This document shows, piece by piece, positions 56,759-64,000 of a stretch of 64,000 bases of DNA. The notes below the pieces were generated by a model. It was given only the letters and a program-made list of their open reading frames with translations, did not search any database and was not told the origin of the DNA. Source of the stretch: CAVQGZ01 sp964356295 (lineage in GTDB: Bacteria > Actinomycetota > Actinomycetes > Jiangellales > Jiangellaceae); NCBI GenBank assembly GCA_964356295.1, contig CAYHHE010000002.1, positions 23,368 to 87,367 on the forward strand, given 5' to 3'. Each line of letters opens with the position of its first letter. Positions within the stretch are counted from its first letter, which is position 1. A program made the position numbers and the translations under genes.

Positions 56759-57973
56759 TCAGGCGGCGAGGGCATCTCCGCCCAGGAGGCCGTCGACGAA
56801 GGCGGCCGGGTCGAAGGGCGCCAGGTCGTCCGCGCCCTCCCCCAGACCGACCAGCTTGACCGGGACCCCGAGCTCACGCTGGACGGCGACCACGATGCCG
56901 CCCTTGGCGGTCCCGTCCAGCTTGGTCAGCACGATGCCGGTGACGTCGACGACCTCGCCGAACACGCGTGCCTGGGCCAGCCCGTTCTGCCCGGTCGTGG
57001 CGTCGAGGACGAGAAGCACCTCCTCGACCGGGCCGTGCTTCTCCACGACCCGCTTGACCTTGCCCAGCTCGTCCATCAGGCCCACCTTGTTCTGCAGCCG
57101 ACCCGCCGTGTCGACGATGACCACGTCAGCCTCCTGCTCGACCCCGGCTCGCACCGCCTCGAAGGCCACGCTGGCCGGGTCGGCACCCTCCTCGCCGCGC
57201 ACCGTCGGGACGCCCACCCGGTCCCCCCAGGTGGTGAGCTGGTCGGCCGCGGCGGCTCGGAAGGTGTCGGCCGCGCCGAGCACGACGTCCTTGTCCTGCG
57301 CGACGAGCACCCTGGCCAGCTTCCCCACGGTGGTGGTCTTGCCTGTGCCGTTCACGCCGACCACGAGCAGGACGGCAGGCTGGGTGCCCTTGCGCGTGGT
57401 GTCCAGGGACCGGTCCATCTGCGGGTCGACCAGCGCGATGAGCTCCTCACGGAGGATGGCCCGGGCCTGCTCGGGCGTAGCGGAGCCCTCCACCCTCACC
57501 CGGGTGCGCAGCCGCTCGACCAGGTCGGTAGTGGCTGCCACGCCCAGGTCGGCCGACAGCAGGGTGTCCTCGATCTGCTCCCAGGTGTCCTCGTCGATCC
57601 GGTCGCTGGACAGCAGCGCCAGCAGGGCCTGGCCGAGGAGGCTGCCGGAGCGGGCCAGCCTGGCGCGCAACCGCACCATGCGTCCTGCTGCCGGTTCGGG
57701 TCGCTCGAGCTCGACCAGCGCGCCTGGCTCCTCGAGCGTCTCGGGCGGTTCGAGTGTTGCTGTCGCCGCACCCGGCAGGTCGAGGGTCTCGACCGAGCGT
57801 TTGGGGGTGTCGACGGGCTCGCCGGCGTCATCGCCGACTCCGGGGGCGTAGTCGACGCCCGGGCGTGGCGGCGGCGGAGCCGCCCGCCGACGGCGGGTGC
57901 CGGTGACGACGAGGCCGACGAGCGCGACGAGCGCCACCAGCGCGATGATCACGATGAGTACCGCGGTGTCCAC
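56759..57973 (-). CDS. ftsY: Signal recognition particle receptor FtsY
   Basis: 404 residues. An N-terminal membrane helix (LIVIIALVALVALVGLVV) anchors it, followed by an acidic linker; the NG domain has GVNGTGKT (206-213), DTFRAAAADQL, DTAGRLQNK and TKLDGTAKGG. It docks Ffh-ribosome complexes at the translocon. GTG at 57973 with GAGGA upstream, 51 bp after cydC. Confidence 0.97.
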   Translation of the reverse strand: MDTAVLIVIIALVALVALVGLVVTGTRRRRAAPPPPRPGVDYAPGVGDDAGEPVDTPKRSVETLDLPGAATATLEPPETLEEPGALVELERPEPAAGRMVRLRARLARSGSLLGQALLALLSSDRIDEDTWEQIEDTLLSADLGVAATTDLVERLRTRVRVEGSATPEQARAILREELIALVDPQMDRSLDTTRKGTQPAVLLVVGVNGTGKTTTVGKLARVLVAQDKDVVLGAADTFRAAAADQLTTWGDRVGVPTVRGEEGADPASVAFEAVRAGVEQEADVVIVDTAGRLQNKVGLMDELGKVKRVVEKHGPVEEVLLVLDATTGQNGLAQARVFGEVVDVTGIVLTKLDGTAKGGIVVAVQRELGVPVKLVGLGEGADDLAPFDPAAFVDGLLGGDALAA

Positions 57974-58024
57974 GGGTGAATCCTCGCAGAGCCCTGGACG
58001 TGATCCCGGTCCTCTCCCCGATCC

Positions 58025-59695
58025 TCAGACCGGGTGCAGCGCTCCGGACCGCAGGGTCAGCACCCGATCCAGCGCTTCGGCGCTGACGTCGCGGTGGGTG
58101 ATGAGCAGGACGGCGGACCGATCCGTACTGGCGAGCAGGTCACGCACCAGCGCGGACGCCGTTGCCTCGTCAAGATGCTCGGTGGGCTCGTCCAGGACGA
58201 GGACGTCGAAGCGTGCCAGCAGTGTGCGGGCCAAGGCCAGTCGCTGTCGCTCCCCTCCGGACAGCCGGCCTCCGTGCTCGCCGACCATGGTGTCCCACCC
58301 GTCGGGCATCGCCTCCACGGCCTCGAGCAGCCGGGCTGCGGCCAGCGCGGCACGGATGTCCTCGTCGGAGGCGCCTGGGCGGGCCAGGCGCACGTTCTCC
58401 TTCACCGACGTGTCGAAGACGTGCGCGTCCTGGGCGAGCAGACCCACCCGGGTGCGCACCGCGTCGGAGTCCAGGCGTTGGTACGGCACGCCGTTGAGCG
58501 CCACGACACCCTCGCGCGGGTCGAGGAACTTGAGCAGGACCGCCGCAAGCGTGCTCTTGCCCACCCCGCTGGGGCCGACGAGGGCCACGTGCTCCCGCGG
58601 GGCCAGCGTCAGGTCGAGACCGCTCAGCACGGCCGGACCGTCGGCGGTCCAGCCGACGGTGAGGTCGCGCACCTCGACCTGGGTGGGTGGGTCGGGGAGC
58701 GGCGCCGGGTCGGCCGGATCGTGGACCGGCAGCGGGGCGTCCAGCACCTCGACGACCCGGCCTGCCGCCGCCCGGACTCGTGGAACCTGCTGCGCAGCGG
58801 GGGCCAGCGCCGAGACCAGCTCGAACACCGCCATCGGGGTGAGCACGACGACGGCGAGGGCGACACCCGGCAGGGAACCGTCCCGGACGGCCGGCACGCC
58901 GAGGGCGAGACCAGCCCACATGGCGGTGCCGCCTGCGGCCGCGGCCACCGCGGCTGCGATGCCCGCTCCCCCGGCAGAACGTGCCTCGGCACGGCTCAGG
59001 TCGGTGTCGTCGACCCTGACTCGTGCCAGGGCCTGGTCGAGAAGACCGAAAGCGGTCAGTTCGGCGGCTCCGGCAAGGGTGTCGTGCACTGTGGTCGCCA
59101 GCGCCCCCCGGGCCGGGGAGACCCGTCGTTCGGCTCGCCGCGCCACAGCCAGGGCCATCACCGGAGCCAGCGCGGCCGCGACCACGATGGTGACCAGCAG
59201 CACCAGCGCCGCGGACGGCAGCAGCCACCAGATGACGCCGACGGCACCGGCCCCGACGATCACCGCCGCGCCGTAGGGCAGCAGGACGCGCAACCAGAGG
59301 TCCTGCAGGGTGTCCACGTCGCCCACCAGGCGAGCGAGCAGGTCGCCGGACCGGAACGCCGCCGACCCGGTCGGGGCCAGCTTCTCCAGCCGCTCGTACA
59401 CCCCGACTCGCAGCTCGGCCAGCCACCGAAAGGCGGCGTCGTGCGCGGCGAGGCGCTCGAGGTAGCGGAACACGCCGCGGGAGATGCCGAAGGCCCGCAC
59501 GGCGACGATCGCCACCATGAGGAACAGGACGGGGGGCTGCTCGGCTGCACGGGAGATCAGCCAGGCCGACGTGGCGGTCAGGGCGACGGCCGAGCCGGCC
59601 GCGAGCGTGCCCATGAGCAGTGCCAGGGCCAGCCGGCCGGTGATCGCTCGGGCGCTTGCCGCGGCCCGCAGCAGCGGGTCCCGTGGGCGGGTCAT
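58025..59695 (-). CDS. cydC: ABC transporter CydC, cytochrome bd assembly
   Basis: 556 residues: an ABC exporter half with six membrane segments (SAWLISRAAEQPPVLFLMVA) and a C-terminal ATPase: Walker A GPSGVGKST, signature LSGGERQRLALARTLLARF and Walker B VLVLDEPTEHLDEAT. With CydD it exports cysteine/glutathione to keep the outside competent for bd oxidase assembly. ATG at 59695 overlaps the cydD stop (ATGA). Confidence 0.93.
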   Translation of the reverse strand: MTRPRDPLLRAAASARAITGRLALALLMGTLAAGSAVALTATSAWLISRAAEQPPVLFLMVAIVAVRAFGISRGVFRYLERLAAHDAAFRWLAELRVGVYERLEKLAPTGSAAFRSGDLLARLVGDVDTLQDLWLRVLLPYGAAVIVGAGAVGVIWWLLPSAALVLLVTIVVAAALAPVMALAVARRAERRVSPARGALATTVHDTLAGAAELTAFGLLDQALARVRVDDTDLSRAEARSAGGAGIAAAVAAAAGGTAMWAGLALGVPAVRDGSLPGVALAVVVLTPMAVFELVSALAPAAQQVPRVRAAAGRVVEVLDAPLPVHDPADPAPLPDPPTQVEVRDLTVGWTADGPAVLSGLDLTLAPREHVALVGPSGVGKSTLAAVLLKFLDPREGVVALNGVPYQRLDSDAVRTRVGLLAQDAHVFDTSVKENVRLARPGASDEDIRAALAAARLLEAVEAMPDGWDTMVGEHGGRLSGGERQRLALARTLLARFDVLVLDEPTEHLDEATASALVRDLLASTDRSAVLLITHRDVSAEALDRVLTLRSGALHPV

Positions 59696-61365
59696 TCACT
59701 CCACCGCACGGGGTCGGCACCCACCTCGACGGTGCGGTCGGCGAAGGCCAGCAGTCCCGGGCGGTGCGCGACGACGAGCACGGCCGCACCCTGGTCGGCG
59801 CGAGCACGCAGGGTGGCGAGCATTCGGTGCTCGGTGGCAGCGTCGAGGTCGGCCGTGGGTTCGTCGAGAACGAGCACCGGGGCCGGGCGCAGCAGAGCGC
59901 GGGCCACCGCGACACGTCGACGTTGCCCCGCCGACAGGCCGACACCGCCCTCCCCCACCGCAGTGTCCAGCCCTCGCGGCAGGTCGGCCAGGACGTCGTG
60001 CGCGGCGGCTTCGTGCATGGCGGCGACCATCTGCTGCTCCTGGGCATCCGGGCGGGCCATGCGCAGGTTGTCCGCCAGCGTGGCCGAGAACAGGTGGGGC
60101 CGCTGAGGAGACCACCCGATATGGGCACGCCAGCTGTCGGCGTCCAGCTCGTGCAGCCCGTGCTCGGCGCCGTCGCTGCCGGTGATCAGGATGCGCCCAC
60201 CGGCCATCGGCACGAACCCCATGAGGGCCGCGACCAGGCTCGACTTGCCACCACCGCTCGGGCCGGTCAGCGCCACCACCTCGCCTCGGCGCAGCGTGAG
60301 GCAGACGCCGGATACGGCCGGTCGTTCGCGGCCCGGGTACGCCACGGCGACCTGGTCGAGTCGGATCTGGCGCGGCTCGGGCGCCAGGCGCGTCCCGGTC
60401 TGAACCTGCGCAGGCGTCTCGATGACCGTGAACGCCTGCTGGGCCGCCGCCATCCCCTCGGCGCTGGCGTGGTAGTGCACCCCCACCATGCGCAGCGGCA
60501 GGTATGCCTCGGGGGCCAGGATCAGGATGAGAAGGCCCGTCTCCAGGTCCAGGCGCCCCTCGACCAGACGCAGGCCGATGCCGACGGCGACCAGGGCGAC
60601 CGAGAGGGTGGCCAGTAGCTCGAGCACGAGCGCGGACAGGAAGGCCACCCGCAGCGTGCTCATGCTGGTCCGCCGGTAGTCGTCGGTGACGGAGCGGATG
60701 CTCCTCACCTGTGCCTTGGCACGTCCGAACACCTTCAGGGTCGGCAGGCCCGACACCACGTCGAGGAAGTGGTGCCCCAGCCGGGTCAGGCTCTGCCACT
60801 GCCGTTCGGTGCGGGCCTGCGTCGCCTTGCCCACGAGCACCATGAACACCGGGATCAGGGGCAGCGTCAGTGCGATGGTGACGGTCGCCACCCAGTCCTC
60901 GGTCACGATCCGGGCCAGGACCGCCACCGGGATGATCACCGCGAGGACGAGCTGAGGCAGGTACTTGGAGAAGTACCCGTCCAGAGCGTCGACCCCGCGC
61001 GTGGCCAGGGTGGTCAGCTCCCCGGTGCGCTGCCCGGACAGCCACCCGGGCCCGAGGCGAACGGCCCGCTGGACCACCTGCTCCCGCAGCGACGACTTGA
61101 CCGATGCCGACGCCCGGTGCGCCGCCGACTCCTGAACCCAGACGAGCGCGACACGCGCGGCGACGACGGCCGCCAGCGCACTCAGCGTGGGCTGGAGCTC
61201 GGTGAGGTCAGCCCCGTCGAGGAAGGCCGCGCTGATGCCGTGGGCGAGAAGACCCGCCTGGGTGATCACCAGCAGCGCCGCGAGGACGCCGAGGCCCGCA
61301 GTCCCCCCGACGTAGACCGCGCTCGCCCTCGCGTAGCGCAGCAGGCGAGGGTCGAGCGGCTTCAC
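59692..61365 (-). CDS. cydD: ABC transporter CydD, cytochrome bd assembly
   Basis: 557 residues, partner of CydC: membrane domain with TGELTTLATRGVDALDGYFSKYLP and a ATPase with Walker A GPSGGGKSS, signature LSAGQRRRVAVARALL and Walker B VLVLDEPTADLDAATE. GTG at 61365, 36 bp after the cydB stop. Many actinobacteria have separate cydD and cydC genes in this order. Confidence 0.94.
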   Translation of the reverse strand: MKPLDPRLLRYARASAVYVGGTAGLGVLAALLVITQAGLLAHGISAAFLDGADLTELQPTLSALAAVVAARVALVWVQESAAHRASASVKSSLREQVVQRAVRLGPGWLSGQRTGELTTLATRGVDALDGYFSKYLPQLVLAVIIPVAVLARIVTEDWVATVTIALTLPLIPVFMVLVGKATQARTERQWQSLTRLGHHFLDVVSGLPTLKVFGRAKAQVRSIRSVTDDYRRTSMSTLRVAFLSALVLELLATLSVALVAVGIGLRLVEGRLDLETGLLILILAPEAYLPLRMVGVHYHASAEGMAAAQQAFTVIETPAQVQTGTRLAPEPRQIRLDQVAVAYPGRERPAVSGVCLTLRRGEVVALTGPSGGGKSSLVAALMGFVPMAGGRILITGSDGAEHGLHELDADSWRAHIGWSPQRPHLFSATLADNLRMARPDAQEQQMVAAMHEAAAHDVLADLPRGLDTAVGEGGVGLSAGQRRRVAVARALLRPAPVLVLDEPTADLDAATEHRMLATLRARADQGAAVLVVAHRPGLLAFADRTVEVGADPVRWSE

Positions 61366-61401
61366 GCCGGCATTGTGCGCGCTCGCTCGTTTTGGGGACG
61401 A

Positions 61402-62475
61402 TCAGCCGACGCGCTCGGCGTCCTCGGCGTCGAATGACCTCGCCTTGGCGGCGGCATCGATCGCGTCATGCGGCTCAGGGATGTCGTCGGTGCTCAGGCG
61501 ACGCCGGAACACCCAGTACGTCCACCCCTGGTAGAGCAGCACGATCGGCGTCATGATCACTGCCACCCAGGTCATGATCGTCAGCGTGTACTCGGTGGAC
61601 GAAGCATTGTCGATGGTCAGGTTGAACGCCTCGTCGATGCTGGACGGCATGACGTTGGGGTAGAGGTTGCTGAACAGCGCGACCACGGCGAGTCCCAGGG
61701 TCAGCGCAGTGCCCAGGAACGCCCAGCCCTCCCGACCCATCCGGTTGGCCAGCAGGGCCCCCACCAGACACACCGCCGTCAGCGCCGCGAGCACGGCGAA
61801 CGGCGGCTCGGGGTTGATCCGGTACGTCCAGACCAGGAACACCACAGCAAGCCCAGCCGCGGCCAGGCCGACCCGCTCGGCCAGCGCGCGTGCGTTGTGC
61901 CGGATCTCGCCGTCGGTCTTGAGCGCGATGAAGATCGCCCCGTGGGTGACGAACAGGGTCAGAGTGACCAGGCCGCCCAGCAGCGCGTAGGGGTTGAGCA
62001 GGTTGAAGAAGCCCCCGACATACTCCAGGTTGCCCTCGACCTCCTCGATCGGCACGCCGCGGACGATGTTGGCGAACGCCACGCCCCACAGAACCGCGGG
62101 AAGCAGCGAGCCGACGAAGATCGCGCGGTCCCACCAGGCCTTCCAGGGTGAGTCGGGCCGCTTGCCGCGGTACTCGAAGGCCACCCCGCGGATGATGAGG
62201 GCGACGAGGATGAGGAACAACGGCAGGTAGAACCCGCTGAACAGGGTGGCGTACCACTCCGGGAAGGCGGCGAAGGTCGCGCCGCCGGCAACGAGCAGCC
62301 ACACCTCGTTGCCGTCCCAGACAGGGCCGATCGTATTGATCATGACCCGGCGCTCCTTCTCCGTCTTGCCGAGCACCGGCAGCAGCACGCCGACGCCGAA
62401 GTCGAATCCCTCCAGCACGAAGTACCCCACCCACAGAACCGCGATGAGGATGAACCAGACGGTGGTGAGCTCCAC
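61402..62475 (-). CDS. cydB: Cytochrome bd ubiquinol oxidase subunit II
   Basis: 357 residues with about eight to nine membrane helices. It begins with ELTTVWFILIAVLWVGYFVLEGFDFGVGVLLP, the CydB signature, followed by RVMINTIGPVWDGNEVWLLVAGGATFAAFPEWYATLFSGFYLPL. It forms the second half of the oxidase. GTG at 62475, 28 bp after cydA. The C-terminus is hydrophilic. Confidence 0.97.
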   Translation of the reverse strand: MELTTVWFILIAVLWVGYFVLEGFDFGVGVLLPVLGKTEKERRVMINTIGPVWDGNEVWLLVAGGATFAAFPEWYATLFSGFYLPLFLILVALIIRGVAFEYRGKRPDSPWKAWWDRAIFVGSLLPAVLWGVAFANIVRGVPIEEVEGNLEYVGGFFNLLNPYALLGGLVTLTLFVTHGAIFIALKTDGEIRHNARALAERVGLAAAGLAVVFLVWTYRINPEPPFAVLAALTAVCLVGALLANRMGREGWAFLGTALTLGLAVVALFSNLYPNVMPSSIDEAFNLTIDNASSTEYTLTIMTWVAVIMTPIVLLYQGWTYWVFRRRLSTDDIPEPHDAIDAAAKARSFDAEDAERVG

Positions 62476-62503
62476 AGCAGTGCCTCTCCTGTCCCTGCGT
62501 GAC

Positions 62504-63940
62504 TCAGTAGGCGAAGGTCAGCGGCCGGTCGGCCTCGTTGTCAGGGGTGTCGGCCAGCTCGCGACTGACGTCGGGAAGCCCGGCCTTGATGTAGCGCATG
62601 AGCAGAGCGATCTCGACCACCGCCAGCGCGCCGTACAGCAGGGTGAAGCCGATCAGCGTGGTCAGTACGGCGGCACCCGACACCTGCGGTGAAACCGCCA
62701 AGGAGGTGGGCATCAACCCGAAGACGATCCACGGCTGACGCGCCATCTCGGTGAAGATCCAGCCGAAGGAGTTGGCCACCAGCGGGAGGAACGGCAGCAG
62801 GATCGCCACCGCGACCGTCCACCGGCTGGTGCCCACACCCTCGGCCTGTGGACCGCGGATGGCCCACAGGATCCACAGCCCGATGAGCATGCCGGCGAAG
62901 CCCAGCCCCATCATGATGCGGAAGGTCCAGTAGGCGATCGGGATGTTCGGCGTGTAGTCCCCGCCCGGGACGAGGTCCCCGTAGGTCTGCTCGTACTCCT
63001 CCTGCAGGTCGTTGATGCCCCTGACCTCGGCGTTGAAGTCGCCGGTGGCCAGGTAGGACAGCAGGCCCGGGATGGTGATGATGTCGTTGGCCTGCGACCC
63101 GTCCAGCGCGCCGACGGTGAGCACGGAGAAGTCCGCCGGTGCCGAGGTCTCGTAGTGCGCCTCTGCGGCGGCCATCTTCATCGGCTGCACCTCGGTCATG
63201 ACCTTGCCCTGGAAGTCGCCGGTGACGATCACCCCGGCGCCGGCCACGATCATGGTGATGGCGCCCACCTTGGCGGCTCGCTTGAAGGTCATGCGGTCGA
63301 TGTCCGGCCGGCGTGCCATCCGCCACAGCGCGACCCCGGCCATGAACCCTCCTGCGGTCATGAAGGCGGCAGTGATGGTGTGCGGGAAGGTGACCAGCGT
63401 GACCGGGTTGGTCAGCACGTCGACGAAGTTGGTCAGCTCGGCCCGACCGGTCTGCGGGTTGAACTCGTAGCCGACCGGGTTCTGCATCCAGGAGTTGGCG
63501 GCGAGGATGAAGTAGGCCGACAGCAGCGTCCCGATCGCGGCGAGCCAGATGGTGGCCAGGTGCAGGCCACGCGGGAGCCGGCCCCACCCGAAGATCCACA
63601 GGCCGAGGAAGGTGGACTCGAGGAAGAACGCCAGCAGTCCCTCGATGGCCAGCGGGGCACCGAAGATGTCCCCGACGAAGCGGCTGTAGGTGGACCAGTT
63701 CATGCCGAACTGGAACTCCTGCACGATGCCGGTGACCACGCCCATCGCGAAGTTGATCAGGAACAGCTTCCCGAAGAACTTGGTCAGCCGCAGCCACTCC
63801 TCGTCGCCGGTCCGGTGCCAGGCCGTCTGCAACCCCGCGACGAGGAACGACAGCCCGATGGTGATCGGGACGAAGAGGAAGTGGTAGACGGTGGTGATGC
63901 CGAACTGCCAACGCGCCAGGTCGAGCGCATCGAGTTCCAT
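62504..63940 (-). CDS. cydA: Cytochrome bd ubiquinol oxidase subunit I
   Basis: 478 residues; heme ligands include His20 (VYHFLFVPITIGLS), and the quinol site GDFQGKVMTEVQPMKMAAAEA is a short Q-loop (compare 522 residues in E. coli). FPHTITAAFMTAGGF and the later FRIMMGLGFAGML are conserved. Bd oxidase reduces oxygen with quinol at high affinity and without proton pumping. ATG at 63940; GGGAGG lies 11 bases upstream. First gene of cydABDC. Confidence 0.97.
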   Translation of the reverse strand: MELDALDLARWQFGITTVYHFLFVPITIGLSFLVAGLQTAWHRTGDEEWLRLTKFFGKLFLINFAMGVVTGIVQEFQFGMNWSTYSRFVGDIFGAPLAIEGLLAFFLESTFLGLWIFGWGRLPRGLHLATIWLAAIGTLLSAYFILAANSWMQNPVGYEFNPQTGRAELTNFVDVLTNPVTLVTFPHTITAAFMTAGGFMAGVALWRMARRPDIDRMTFKRAAKVGAITMIVAGAGVIVTGDFQGKVMTEVQPMKMAAAEAHYETSAPADFSVLTVGALDGSQANDIITIPGLLSYLATGDFNAEVRGINDLQEEYEQTYGDLVPGGDYTPNIPIAYWTFRIMMGLGFAGMLIGLWILWAIRGPQAEGVGTSRWTVAVAILLPFLPLVANSFGWIFTEMARQPWIVFGLMPTSLAVSPQVSGAAVLTTLIGFTLLYGALAVVEIALLMRYIKAGLPDVSRELADTPDNEADRPLTFAY

Positions 63941-64000
63941 CTGGGCCTAGGCCTCCCTATCCGCACGACGAGGACGCACCGGAGTGGGCGCGTCCTGCGA

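Overview
The window is about 70% GC, has dense GTG starts and many 1-4 bp gene overlaps, and comes from a draft actinobacterial chromosome (two 100-N gaps). Both flanks follow the order known from Mycobacterium tuberculosis (Rv2838c-Rv2921c): rbfA, infB, ylxR, nusA, rimP, proS; then a GNAT gene, ispG, site-2 protease, dxr; then rlmN, cdsA, frr, pyrH, tsf, rpsB, M23 peptidase, xerC, dprA, yifB, yraN, DUF2469, rnhB, lepB, rplS, trmD, rimM, KH protein, rpsP, amidohydrolase, ffh, glnD, glnB, amt, ftsY. The genus cannot be fixed from the sequence alone; protein styles (GAP-rich IF2 N-terminus, E/A/P/V-rich S2 tail) fit a high-GC actinomycete.

Layout. 1-7.2 kb: translation/transcription factors on the minus strand. 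7.2-9.2 kb: an S9 peptidase on the plus strand. 9.2-9.6 kb: a repeat-filled convergent spacer. 9.6-14.2 kb: the MEP-pathway genes ispG and dxr around an intramembrane protease. 14.2-15.4 kb: a DUF559-type gene flanked by CGATCTTGACG repeats. 15.4-31.7 kb: an amine and GABA catabolic block, followed by prpE up to 33.6 kb. 33.7-39.5 kb: rlmN, cdsA, frr, pyrH, tsf, rpsB. 39.8-46.9 kb: M23 peptidase, xerC, dprA, yifB, yraN, rnhB and two signal peptidases. 46.9-54.9 kb: ribosomal and RNA-modification genes, ffh and glnD. 54.9-58.0 kb: glnB, amt, ftsY. 58.0-63.9 kb: the cydABDC cytochrome bd operon.

The accessory block sits between dxr and rlmN, an interval that also varies in M. tuberculosis. It holds an amine permease, an agmatinase-family ureohydrolase, a class III aminotransferase, an aminobutyraldehyde-type dehydrogenase, GabT and GabD. 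Together these could take agmatine or putrescine through 4-aminobutyraldehyde and GABA to succinate. Two paralogous PuuB-like FAD oxidoreductases, a methylmalonate-semialdehyde dehydrogenase, a small cupin, an FMN split-barrel protein and an Lrp/AsnC regulator lie in two divergent, translationally coupled operons that meet at 27.6-27.8 kb. No glutamylputrescine synthetase or hydrolase is present here, so the exact chemistry is open.

The most unusual non-coding content is short dispersed repeats: a 31-bp tandem array with inverted copies at 9.3-9.5 kb, a related inverted set at 34.9-35.05 kb, and a separate 22-bp family at 14.26-14.36 and 15.38 kb. Regulatory candidates include a GlnR-like box before amt, a TGGCACACTAG element shared by rpsP and rplS, and several probable leaderless starts. 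One N gap lies exactly inside a 75-bp repeat of rpsB and the other in dprA.
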